A stretch of 64,000 bases of DNA from Yersinia rochesterensis. GTDB lineage: Bacteria; Pseudomonadota; Gammaproteobacteria; Enterobacterales; Enterobacteriaceae. The DNA lies in assembly GCF_003600645.1 (NCBI RefSeq), contig NZ_CP032482.1, positions 1,674,001 through 1,738,000 on the forward strand, given 5' to 3'. Below are positions 38,801 to 44,945 of the stretch, one piece after another. Each line of letters opens with the position of its first letter. Positions within the stretch are counted from its first letter, which is position 1. Below the pieces are notes generated by a model. That model was not told the origin of the DNA. It worked only from the letters and a program-made list of their open reading frames with translations, and searched no databases. The position numbers and the translations under genes are program-made.

Positions 38801-39764
38801 CTGTCAAAAGTAATTTGGCATCAATATTGTAATGATGCTTACTGCCAAACCAGCGCTGTTGAATATCACCCGTGGCCCGGCTGGGCAGTAATTCCAGAAT
38901 CTGATTAATGTAATCGATCAGTTTTTGATTTTTTTCCAGCGCCAGAAAGGTGTAAGGGGCGGGGTGATAAGGGGCAAAATTACGAATTTGCAATGTCAGC
39001 AGTTGCAATTGGTCAATCAAATAGTTGGCTGATGTGGCGTTGGAGACAAACACATCGGCATTACCATAGGCTACAGCCAGTAATCCTTGCAATTGATTCG
39101 GATAAGCAACGATTTTATCGGCATGATAATTAAACAAAAACTCCGGTGAGAGTGGCTCATTATTCACGATGGCCACCGTTTCCGGATGGGTGCGTTTGGT
39201 GGGATCCCAATTTTTGCTGCGAACCTCCACATGCCGGTTAGTAAAGAAAGCATGGGAAGCAATCAGCCCTGGTTGAGCGGGCATCGGGGTGCCAGCCATT
39301 AAATCAACCTGACCATTTTCTAATGCATTCAATACCAAGCCATAATCACAATAACCAATCATCTGAAAAGAGAGTTGGCTGGCATCACTGATGATTTTTA
39401 GATAATCCGCAACAATACCTTCAATAGAAGTATCATCGCGATTCACGACAAAGGGTGTATTAGCATCAATAACCACCCCCACTTTCACAGTACGCCGGCT
39501 TGATTGGCGCGCGTCAGTGGACGGGGGCAGCAGTAAGTCTTCACTGTAACTGTTCGCGATACTGTGTATTGTCAATGGTTGACCAGTATCACATCCCTGA
39601 CGGCTTGTCATTGGGGCTGCATAAAGTTGCCCACTTAGTAATAGCAAACAGCACAGTAAAATGCGTAAAGAGAACAAACGATATAAAGATAACGCGGTAC
39701 GCGGTAAATTAGACCAGTCTGAGCTAGACCAAATTATGGGTATGCGCATAATCCGCCAGTTCAA
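35892..39764 (-). CDS. BvgS/EvgS-type hybrid sensor histidine kinase
   Basis: 1290 aa: an N-terminal hydrophobic segment (residues about 28-50), two tandem periplasmic solute-binding (VFT) domains, a membrane helix near 578-598 (LALKISSGLLLVFGLYLCYLVF) and a PAS-like region. The kinase has His753 in SHELRTP, N box GNLLGNALKFT, and GGSGLGLWICHQL. A receiver domain has Asp1047 in ITDYNMP and a C-terminal Hpt has His1224 in VHRIKGG. All phosphorelay residues are present. The start overlaps the response regulator gene by 41 nt; Met6 is an alternative. Probable role: sensing a small periplasmic ligand to control the fimbriae next to it. Confidence 0.93.
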   Translation of the reverse strand: MNWRIMRIPIIWSSSDWSNLPRTALSLYRLFSLRILLCCLLLLSGQLYAAPMTSRQGCDTGQPLTIHSIANSYSEDLLLPPSTDARQSSRRTVKVGVVIDANTPFVVNRDDTSIEGIVADYLKIISDASQLSFQMIGYCDYGLVLNALENGQVDLMAGTPMPAQPGLIASHAFFTNRHVEVRSKNWDPTKRTHPETVAIVNNEPLSPEFLFNYHADKIVAYPNQLQGLLAVAYGNADVFVSNATSANYLIDQLQLLTLQIRNFAPYHPAPYTFLALEKNQKLIDYINQILELLPSRATGDIQQRWFGSKHHYNIDAKLLLTEQEVAWIQHHPVVSYVAPLDLAPLIFRDRQTGEMAGFSIDLIDIISRRTGIKFKPVYSKDTGESMRDFIAGKIDMLPIVAVRNGQYGNNLYSLPFAQSLWGILTREDRIDINNVADLAGKRVGIQAGSTSGGIISNPLLAQKITFVDAPDTMTLVRWLQQGKVDAIIKNMMTANYLSAQNFTPNIKTVAVTGEEPLMMAFAISPKLPELKAIIDKVIESIPPEELDNLISEWSTFKPKPTSFDEHSLENEWLMLALKISSGLLLVFGLYLCYLVFNKRRQAKLLQARLRQQESIINALPLAVFIRTKKGELAVYNSHFAAAHQDKLNDMLNQKTEQAHWPMTSPLDREIDKYCRYVLRDRQPQMVDLSLEINKELRDIFLWIIPLDNAERSLLGGWLDISQRKTVERELEAARVEAESANRTKSTFLATISHELRTPMYAIMGLLELEIRSDQPVDKNTLVTVSKSAQSLMLLLDDIIDSAKIEAGQLSVHPTVVDFRQEIERMFTIYQPIADERNLRFSGWLDDHIPDLVMVDMLRVRQVMGNLLGNALKFTEQGGVSVDITWEAIDEKHGVMNIDITDTGIGISPAAQATLFQPFSQANEGKSPRFGGSGLGLWICHQLIHKMGGEITLESQLGKGTSLFIALPLEIATISDLPPDSIIIDVDENQLNQLKNLRILVVDDLPANRQLLQQQLAFIGIEQVMSAENGAEAWQILQHYSFDAVITDYNMPLMNGYELATHIRNSATMKDMIIIGCTADAREESATRCNDAGMNDCMVKPVTIDTLRTTLLRQEIIGSYVDTGHHHTVINDVTVQNRGQQEEINSGESEYLVVTKQQSPLVAAQDKLKSLSGGNAEVELQLLQFLLESNMHDTGVLTQLYTRLTVDDDNTVSADIYKEMASLVHRIKGGVQLIDAQILVDSCIKFESLLHEQDRHAALAHGTGYLALLAEMNQLLVNLIASYSEIDSPSP

Positions 39765-40356
39765 TTACAGAACTTAGTCCTAGTTTAGTTAGGATACGTG
39801 TTTTATAGGTACTGACAGTCTTGTTACTGATAAACATCTCATCGGCAATCTGTTTATTAGAGAGACCATTGACCAGGTAACGTAAAACATTAATCTCGCG
39901 TTCTGACAACAAGCGAGCCCGATTGACAGGATCATGACTTGAGGGTTGCCCAGCTAATTGGGTCAAAGTCTCAGATGGGAAGAAAGAATACCCACGTAAT
40001 ACGTTCTGTGCAGCAAAAAGAATTTCACTAATATCTTTATTTTTACTAATGAAGCCATTCGCGCCGGCTTGTAATGCTCGCACAGCAAAAACCTGCTCAT
40101 TTTTAGCGGACAAAAATAATGACTTACCGGTAAAACCACGTTGCTGTAGTTTTTTCAGCAATGAAAAACCATCAAAGTTCGGCAGTTCAATATCGATAAT
40201 AACCAGATCAACAGGATTATTTTTTAATGTTTCTAGGGCTTCACTGCCGTCAACTGACTCGTAAATAGTTGAAAACTCATTGCTTTGTGACAGTAAAGCA
40301 CGAATAGCGACACGAATTGCTGGGTGGTCATCAACTATCATTACTGATTTTGTCAT
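39724..40356 (-). CDS. NarL/LuxR-type response regulator, FimZ/EvgA/BvgA-like
   Basis: 210 aa. Receiver domain with DDHPAIRVAIRALL and phospho-acceptor Asp55 in LVIIDIELPNFDG; ANGFISKNKDI supplies the conserved Lys. The C-terminal helix-turn-helix is LLSEREINVLRYLVNGLSNKQIADEMFISNKTVSTYKTRILTKLGL. Blocks such as GYSFFPSETL and the HTH are closest in my memory to FimZ, a fimbrial regulator. It is translated just before its overlapping partner kinase gene. Confidence 0.92.
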   Translation of the reverse strand: MTKSVMIVDDHPAIRVAIRALLSQSNEFSTIYESVDGSEALETLKNNPVDLVIIDIELPNFDGFSLLKKLQQRGFTGKSLFLSAKNEQVFAVRALQAGANGFISKNKDISEILFAAQNVLRGYSFFPSETLTQLAGQPSSHDPVNRARLLSEREINVLRYLVNGLSNKQIADEMFISNKTVSTYKTRILTKLGLSSVIELADYAHTHNLV

Positions 40357-40490
40357 GTTATCTCCGTAAACCGTTATATCTTGGGATTCGCAGAGTTAAT
40401 TCACTGCTGCTCGTTAGCACCGATCGACTTTAAATGATTACCCAAGATGAGATAAACAAGAACTGCTACTGCCGATGCTCAAACTATTAT

Positions 40491-40607
40491 TATACCCGCC
40501 ATACTACAAACTGTATGTGCGTTAGCTACCTTTAATCACCCAAATCATTGACTCATCAGAGTTCTCTTGCTTGCCGCTTTCCTGCCACACGAATTATTTA
40601 GCGTATA
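40491..40607. repeat. ERIC-type palindromic repeat (nearly full length, 117 bp)
   Basis: Starts TATACCCGCCATACTACAAA and ends CACGAATTATTTAGCGTATA, with CTTGCTTGCCGCTTTCCTGC inside: the Yersinia ERIC structure with some divergence. It lies upstream of the response regulator gene in an 820-nt gene-free stretch. That stretch otherwise holds only AT-rich DNA, a terminator and the tRNA fragment. Confidence 0.75.
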
Positions 40608-41006
40608 TGTAAGGTACTATTTCGGTGATTTTAATCTCTAATTATAGATTATCAAGAAAAGATTCTTACTCATGTAGCGGCTGCTTAACCAAATTCATAC
40701 CATCAGCTTTATTCTGCTTAGTGAATTGATTATAAAAGAGTTGGGATTTTTTTTATTAAAATTCGAATTAATCATTCAAAAAAAGAGAAAAAATAGTCAA
40801 ATAATCATTCTAACTGTAAAAATATCCGATTTTTCATTACTGCATGTAGGAAACTTCCATGATATGTCGTTTATCCTATTCCAGTATAAATATCAGATAG
40901 ATAGCAAATTATTTTATAATGGATTAATCAGGGCGAGGGAATGAAAAATTCATAATGGTGCTTTAAGAATCTCGCTATTACGATAAATGGTGAGATCAAA
41001 ACCAAA

Positions 41007-41039
41007 GCAAAAAGCCCGCTTAGTTTCCTAAGCGGGCTT
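41007..41039 (-). terminator. Orphan tRNA-type terminator
   Basis: AAGCCCGCTTAG and CTAAGCGGGCTT (41012-41039) form a 12-bp perfect stem with a short loop. On the minus strand it is followed by TTTTTG. No protein gene feeds into it; 9 nt to its right is the 3' end of a tRNA-Asn. It is best read as the terminator of a tRNA-Asn whose body is now displaced. Confidence 0.85.
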
Positions 41040-41047
41040 CTCTAATA

Positions 41048-41063
41048 TGGCTCCTCTGACTGG
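41048..41063 (-). other. Probable attachment site: bare 16-bp 3' end of tRNA-Asn
   Basis: The 16 bases TGGCTCCTCTGACTGG are identical to 29070-29085, the 3' end (including CCA) of the intact tRNA-Asn, in the same orientation. Similarity stops abruptly at 41064. The reverse complement matches 16 of the 17 bases I recall for the HPI core (CCAGTCAGAGGAGCCAA). The tRNA terminator lies on its left, so the inserted DNA must lie on its right. The intact tRNA and integrase are then expected beyond the window. Confidence 0.8.
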
Positions 41064-41176
41064 GATCGCCTTTGCCAGTAACTGGCTAACAAATAAGCTA
41101 AACCTGCATTCATATACTGTCAAGACCACCATAATGACCACCAATCGACGCTGATGAGAGAATGGCTGGGATGTAG

Positions 41177-42097
41177 TTATTTATTGTTGGAATACGGGGC
41201 ATGCAGCGGCATCAGTTCAACGATCCAGTCAATAAAAACTCGCAGTTTGGCGTTGACATGGCGGTTCGGCGGAAACGCCAGGTGCAGGGGCATGGGGCTG
41301 ATACGCCATTGTTCAAATAGCGGAATTAAAGCGCCAGCAGCCTGATGCGCTGCCGCCATGTAGATTGGCAGCGCAATCACGCCTAAGCCGGCTAATCCGG
41401 CCTCGAGGTAAGCATTGCCATCATCCACGGCGAGTACATAGCTGCCCGTGATTTCAATACGTTCACTCTCACTGCGCAGTACCAGAGGATCAATCTTACC
41501 GGTGCGCGAAGACAAAAATCCCACGATGCGATGGCCGCTGTTTTCCAGCTCCCGCGGGTGCGCAGGGACACCAAGGCGTTCTACGTAGCTCGGCGCGACG
41601 TACACACCGATTGGCAAATCGCCGACGTGGCGTGCGATCAGGGACTGGACGTTGATTTCGCCCCCACGCAGGACGCAATCCACGTTGTCGCCAATCAAAT
41701 CCACCACCCGGTCGCTCACGCCCATGTCGAACTGGATATCGGGGTAGCGGGCGTGGAAAGCCGGTAGCGCCGGCACCAGGACAAGGCGGGCCAGCGGACT
41801 GGGCACATCCACCCGTAGCCGCCCCCTGGGCGTATTCGCCGCACTGGACAGGCTGTTTTCAGCATCCTCCATGTCCGCCAGCAGGCGGATGACGCGTTGG
41901 TAGTAAACCGCGCCATCGGGAGTGACGCCGAGCCTGCGGGTGGTGCGATGGAGCAACCTGACGCGCAGGCGCGCTTCCAGCTGCTGAATGAGCTGCGTCA
42001 CCGTGGTTTTACTCATATGCAGCGTTTGGGCAGCCTTTGTGAAGCTACCGGCCTCCACCACGCGAGCAAAGGCGCGCATCGCATCGAAACGATCCAT
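41177..42097 (-). CDS. LysR-family transcriptional regulator
   Basis: 306 aa with N-terminal winged helix (MDRFDAMRAFARVVEAGSFTKAA, HMSKTTVTQLIQQLEARLRVRLLHRTTRRLGVTPDG) and a full effector domain, CrgA-like group. Composition is richer in GC than the genes left of 41 kb. It is divergent from the RidA-like and oxidoreductase genes with a 141-nt gap and probably regulates them. First gene of the putative island. Confidence 0.88.
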   Translation of the reverse strand: MDRFDAMRAFARVVEAGSFTKAAQTLHMSKTTVTQLIQQLEARLRVRLLHRTTRRLGVTPDGAVYYQRVIRLLADMEDAENSLSSAANTPRGRLRVDVPSPLARLVLVPALPAFHARYPDIQFDMGVSDRVVDLIGDNVDCVLRGGEINVQSLIARHVGDLPIGVYVAPSYVERLGVPAHPRELENSGHRIVGFLSSRTGKIDPLVLRSESERIEITGSYVLAVDDGNAYLEAGLAGLGVIALPIYMAAAHQAAGALIPLFEQWRISPMPLHLAFPPNRHVNAKLRVFIDWIVELMPLHAPYSNNK

Positions 42098-42238
42098 TCC
42101 TTATCCTCTCTTTTCGGCGATTGTTTGGATTTTACAAACAATGATGGACAAAGTCGCTTGTTTATCCGCCCGATCTGGCTCCTGTAAAGTGTCTTTATGT
42201 TCAGCGGGCAGATTTCGCCCCATTGCAAAGGTACAAAC

Positions 42239-42628
42239 ATGACGGCACGCGAAGCAGTATTTCCCATCGGTAGGCAGGCACTCTATGAGCGCAATCGCTA
42301 TTCGCCGGCCATCAAATCCAACGGTTTCCTGTTCGTTTCGGGGCAGGTAGGTAGCCGTGAGGATGGTTCGCCCGAGCCCGATCGACAAGCGCAGGTCAGG
42401 CTGGCATTTGATAATCTTAATGCCGTTCTCTCGGCGGCGGGCTGCACGTTTGATGACGTGGTTGACGTCACCCTCTTCGTCGTCGATCCTGAGTCGAACC
42501 TCGACGCTATCTGGAGCGTCCTGCCAGAATATTGGGGGGAGGCGCCTTACCCCACGTTGACCGGGATCGGCGTGACGTGGCTTTACGGATTCCAGTTTGA
42601 GATTAAAGTGATTGCCAGGCTGCCGTAA
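42239..42628 (+). CDS. RidA (YjgF/YER057c/UK114) family protein
   Basis: 129 aa from the ATG at 42239. Conserved blocks are YSPAIKSNGFLFVSGQVG, QVRLAFDNLNAVLSAAGCTFDDVVDVTLFV and YPTLTGIGVTWL. RidA enzymes deaminate reactive enamines and imines. The usual RidA arginine (R105 in E. coli, in the sequence xARP) is not obvious: the C-terminal block reads GVTWLYGFQFEIKVIA, so this may be a non-deaminase subfamily. It is followed by an oxidoreductase gene and divergent from LysR. Confidence 0.8.
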   Translation: MTAREAVFPIGRQALYERNRYSPAIKSNGFLFVSGQVGSREDGSPEPDRQAQVRLAFDNLNAVLSAAGCTFDDVVDVTLFVVDPESNLDAIWSVLPEYWGEAPYPTLTGIGVTWLYGFQFEIKVIARLP

Positions 42629-42689
42629 GCATTACGCAGCCATGCGGCAGTGGTGACTGCCGAGCGGTCAGAGAGACGGAGGAGTACTT

Positions 42690-43649
42690 GTGAAAGCAGC
42701 GGTTTATGATGCGGAAGGCGCGCCCGGCGTCCTGAAATATGTCGATATCCCCGATCCGGTCGCAGGGCCTGACGACGTCCTGATTTCTGTCGAGGCCATC
42801 TCGATTGAAGGGGGGGATCTGATCAACCGCCGTTCAACGCCGCCGCCTCATCCTTCATGGATCGTCGGCTACGCGGCCGCGGGCGCGGTGATTGCGGTCG
42901 GAGCGAACGTCCGTAGCCGCAGGGTTGGGGACCGGGTCGCTGCTTTTAACATGCAGGGCTCGCATGCGGAGCTTTGGGCCGTGCCCGCGGAACGAACGTG
43001 GCTGATACCCGATGGCGTGGAGGCGGCAGAAGCGGCGGTGCTACCGATCTCTTTCGGCACCGCACATCACTGCCTTTTCACGCGGGGTATGCTTCGCCGC
43101 GGAGAAACCGTCCTTATTCAGGCGGCAGCGGGCGGCGTGGGTCTCGCCGCCGTGCAGCTTGCCTCACAGGCGGGCGCGACGGTCATCGCCGTGGCAAGCG
43201 GAACACAGCGCAGGAGCCGGCTGCTTGAACTGGGTGCCGACCATGTCGTGGATCGCGCCGCGGATAACGTGGTGGACAGCGTCCGACAGCTCACCCGCGG
43301 CGCCGACGTTGACCTCGTCATCGATCCCGTGGGGACAACGCTGCCTGCTTCACTTTCTGCGCTTGCTGCGGAAGGTCGTCTGGTCTTCGTCGGTAATGCG
43401 GGTGGCGGCAGCCTGACTGTCGACCTGTGGCCACCCATGCAGTCTAACCAGACGCTGATGGGGGTATTCATGGGACCTCTTTTTGCAAGGCCCGCAGTTC
43501 GCTCAAGCGTGGACGACATGCTGCAGGCCGTAGCGGCAGGGCGCATCAGGGTTGTCATCGACCGCGTATTCCCCCTGGCCAACGCTGCCGAGGCTCACGA
43601 ATTCGCCGAGACCGCAAAACCGCTGGGCCGCATCGTGATGAAGCCATGA
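42690..43649 (+). CDS. Zinc-type alcohol dehydrogenase-like quinone oxidoreductase (MDR family)
   Basis: 319 aa starting with GTG behind a GGAGGAG ribosome site. It has the MDR N-terminal domain, IQAAAGGVGLAAVQLASQAGATVIAVASG as the NADPH-binding Rossmann motif (AxxGGVG), and no catalytic zinc cysteines, so it is a QOR-like reductase. It is probably co-transcribed with the RidA-like gene. Whether this pair serves the adjoining NRPS pathway is unknown; nothing in the sequence requires it. Confidence 0.85.
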   Translation: MKAAVYDAEGAPGVLKYVDIPDPVAGPDDVLISVEAISIEGGDLINRRSTPPPHPSWIVGYAAAGAVIAVGANVRSRRVGDRVAAFNMQGSHAELWAVPAERTWLIPDGVEAAEAAVLPISFGTAHHCLFTRGMLRRGETVLIQAAAGGVGLAAVQLASQAGATVIAVASGTQRRSRLLELGADHVVDRAADNVVDSVRQLTRGADVDLVIDPVGTTLPASLSALAAEGRLVFVGNAGGGSLTVDLWPPMQSNQTLMGVFMGPLFARPAVRSSVDDMLQAVAAGRIRVVIDRVFPLANAAEAHEFAETAKPLGRIVMKP

Positions 43650-43697
43650 GGCGGGTTTGAGCTGCCTGACGTCAGGCAGGGAGGCTGTTAGCATCCC

Positions 43698-43723
43698 GCT
43701 AAAATGAACCATTCATTTTTAGC
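43698..43723. terminator. Terminator-like hairpin between oxidoreductase and PPTase genes
   Basis: GCTAAAATGAA and TTCATTTTTAGC form an 11-bp stem with one bulged T around CCA; CTTTTG follows. The position between converging genes fits a terminator, though the T-run is weak. The 43724-43824 stretch holds nothing else obvious. Confidence 0.5.
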
Positions 43724-43824
43724 GATCTTTTGTCATGGTCATCAGTTTTATTGCTGAAATAAGAGTTTTATTATCAACATCTCTCATCGGTATTAAATCG
43801 GTTGAGACGATAATAGTGACATGG

Positions 43825-44538
43825 TTAGTAAATAACGGTAATGACTTTGTCTGTATCGAGTTGATAATAACCGGTGCGCTGGAATCCCGCTGCAAGCGCG
43901 GGCGTCAGGGCGTACGTCAGCTGAATACAGAAGGTTTGATTGCGCGTGTTTATATCGGTAATTATAGCGCTGTCAAAACCGAAAACTTTCCTCACCTGAG
44001 GATATAGCGCCTTATAGAGACTCTCTTTTGCCGAAAACGCGATGTGTAATGCCGTGTTATAATCTATTTCACTTTCCCTCAGGCGTTTCCGCTCACTTTC
44101 TTGAACGATCGTTTCGGCTATTTCCTCCAGCGCTTCGGGGTTAAAATTCTCAATATCAATACCGAGCAGGTATACTTTATTTTGCGGGGCGATAACCGCT
44201 ATCGCACAGCGTTCTGTATGAGAAATAGAACCAAGCCATCCCTCTGGCCATATGGGCGCCCCTTCCGCTGATTGGGCGACCTGCGCATAGATTTGCCTTT
44301 CGTTTAATAGCGTTTGCGCGGCAAGACGCCCGCACAGATATTCGCAGCGACGCTTTACTACCGCGGCGAAGAGCTTTTCTGGAAACGGAATCGAATGCTC
44401 CGTGAATAGCTCATCGCGATAGTTGCTTGTTTGAAACGCTACCTCACAGACACCTATTGAGGGTTGACGAATTAGATGGCCGGTTTTATGTGAGCGCATG
44501 AATTTGCCATCAGGTAGCTTTTTTGTAAATACAAACAT
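43825..44538 (-). CDS. 4'-phosphopantetheinyl transferase (EntD/YbtD-like)
   Basis: 237 aa. The enzyme attaches the phosphopantetheine arm of CoA to carrier-domain serines. Motifs of the EntD type are GWLGSISHTERCAIAVI, LGIDIENFNPEAL (Mg2+ ligands) and IAFSAKESLYKALYP. It is divergent from the NRPS operon over a 407-nt gap and presumably activates the five carrier domains of the two synthetases. It is lower in GC than the NRPS genes beside it, so it may have a separate origin. Confidence 0.93.
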   Translation of the reverse strand: MFVFTKKLPDGKFMRSHKTGHLIRQPSIGVCEVAFQTSNYRDELFTEHSIPFPEKLFAAVVKRRCEYLCGRLAAQTLLNERQIYAQVAQSAEGAPIWPEGWLGSISHTERCAIAVIAPQNKVYLLGIDIENFNPEALEEIAETIVQESERKRLRESEIDYNTALHIAFSAKESLYKALYPQVRKVFGFDSAIITDINTRNQTFCIQLTYALTPALAAGFQRTGYYQLDTDKVITVIY

Positions 44539-44878
44539 GAGTGAAATGAGACCATGGTTGAAGCTGGGGATATATTCTATTTAGGCTATACGGAGCAGCA
44601 TGTTTTAGCAATTTTATTGTGGTTTAAGATGTCAGGCGTCGGCTGGGGAAAATTAGCCTCTGTGCCAGGCAGGGCATTTGTCGGGGATACGGCGAACACT
44701 TATCCACGTCATTGCAATGGATCTCCGGCGCCTGCAGCGCTGAGCGGAACGGTTTTGAGTTTCACAACTTTTCAGAGTGAAGAGCACATATTCGGTGCTG
44801 TTATTTGGCCCTTCGCATATTCAAATGTCTTAAGGCATAACTTATAACGCATGACGGCAGACAGTGATTAAAACCAAC
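44539..44878. promoter_or_regulatory. Divergent promoter region, PPTase / NRPS operon
   Basis: About 340 nt without a convincing gene (a 97-codon frame on the plus strand has no family resemblance or ribosome site). AT-rich stretches such as GGCATAACTTATAACGC near 44834-44850 could serve as a -10 region for the NRPS operon. I could not identify a Fur box or an AraC/YbtA-type repeat with confidence. Confidence 0.4.
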
Positions 44879-44938
44879 ATATCTCCTCATCGGCAAGGAA
44901 ATAGCCGAAACCTGTTTTCGGCTATTTACAGGAGATAT
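44879..44938 (+). promoter_or_regulatory. Leader RNA structure that pairs with the NRPS Shine-Dalgarno
   Basis: ATATCTCCT (44879-44887) is exactly complementary to AGGAGATAT (44930-44938), which contains the ribosome site of the 3192-aa synthetase. Inside it a second perfect 12-bp stem, AAATAGCCGAAA (44899-44910) with TTTCGGCTATTT (44916-44927), has a 5-nt loop. Together they make one long hairpin with an 11-nt/2-nt internal loop and the AGGAG buried in its base. The ATG at 44946 follows 7 nt after. This looks like a translational switch or thermosensor. Function is inferred. Confidence 0.65.
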
Positions 44939-44945
44939 CACCACC

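Noticed and set aside
40726..40944. 72-codon open frame between the ERIC repeat and the orphan terminator
   Set aside because: Extremely AT-rich, Ile/Lys/Phe-heavy translation without family features or ribosome site.
29070..41063. Fimbrial/two-component segment as the integrated island
   Set aside because: The tRNA-type terminator is on the left of the 41,048 core, so the inserted DNA lies to the right; composition of 29-41 kb is like the backbone.
43735..44007. 90-codon plus-strand frame opposite the PPTase
   Set aside because: It overlaps the well-supported PPTase gene on the other strand and has no family features.
44554..44847. 97-codon open frame upstream of NRPS 1
   Set aside because: No ribosome site, no recognisable fold, and it spans the divergent promoter region; treated as chance.
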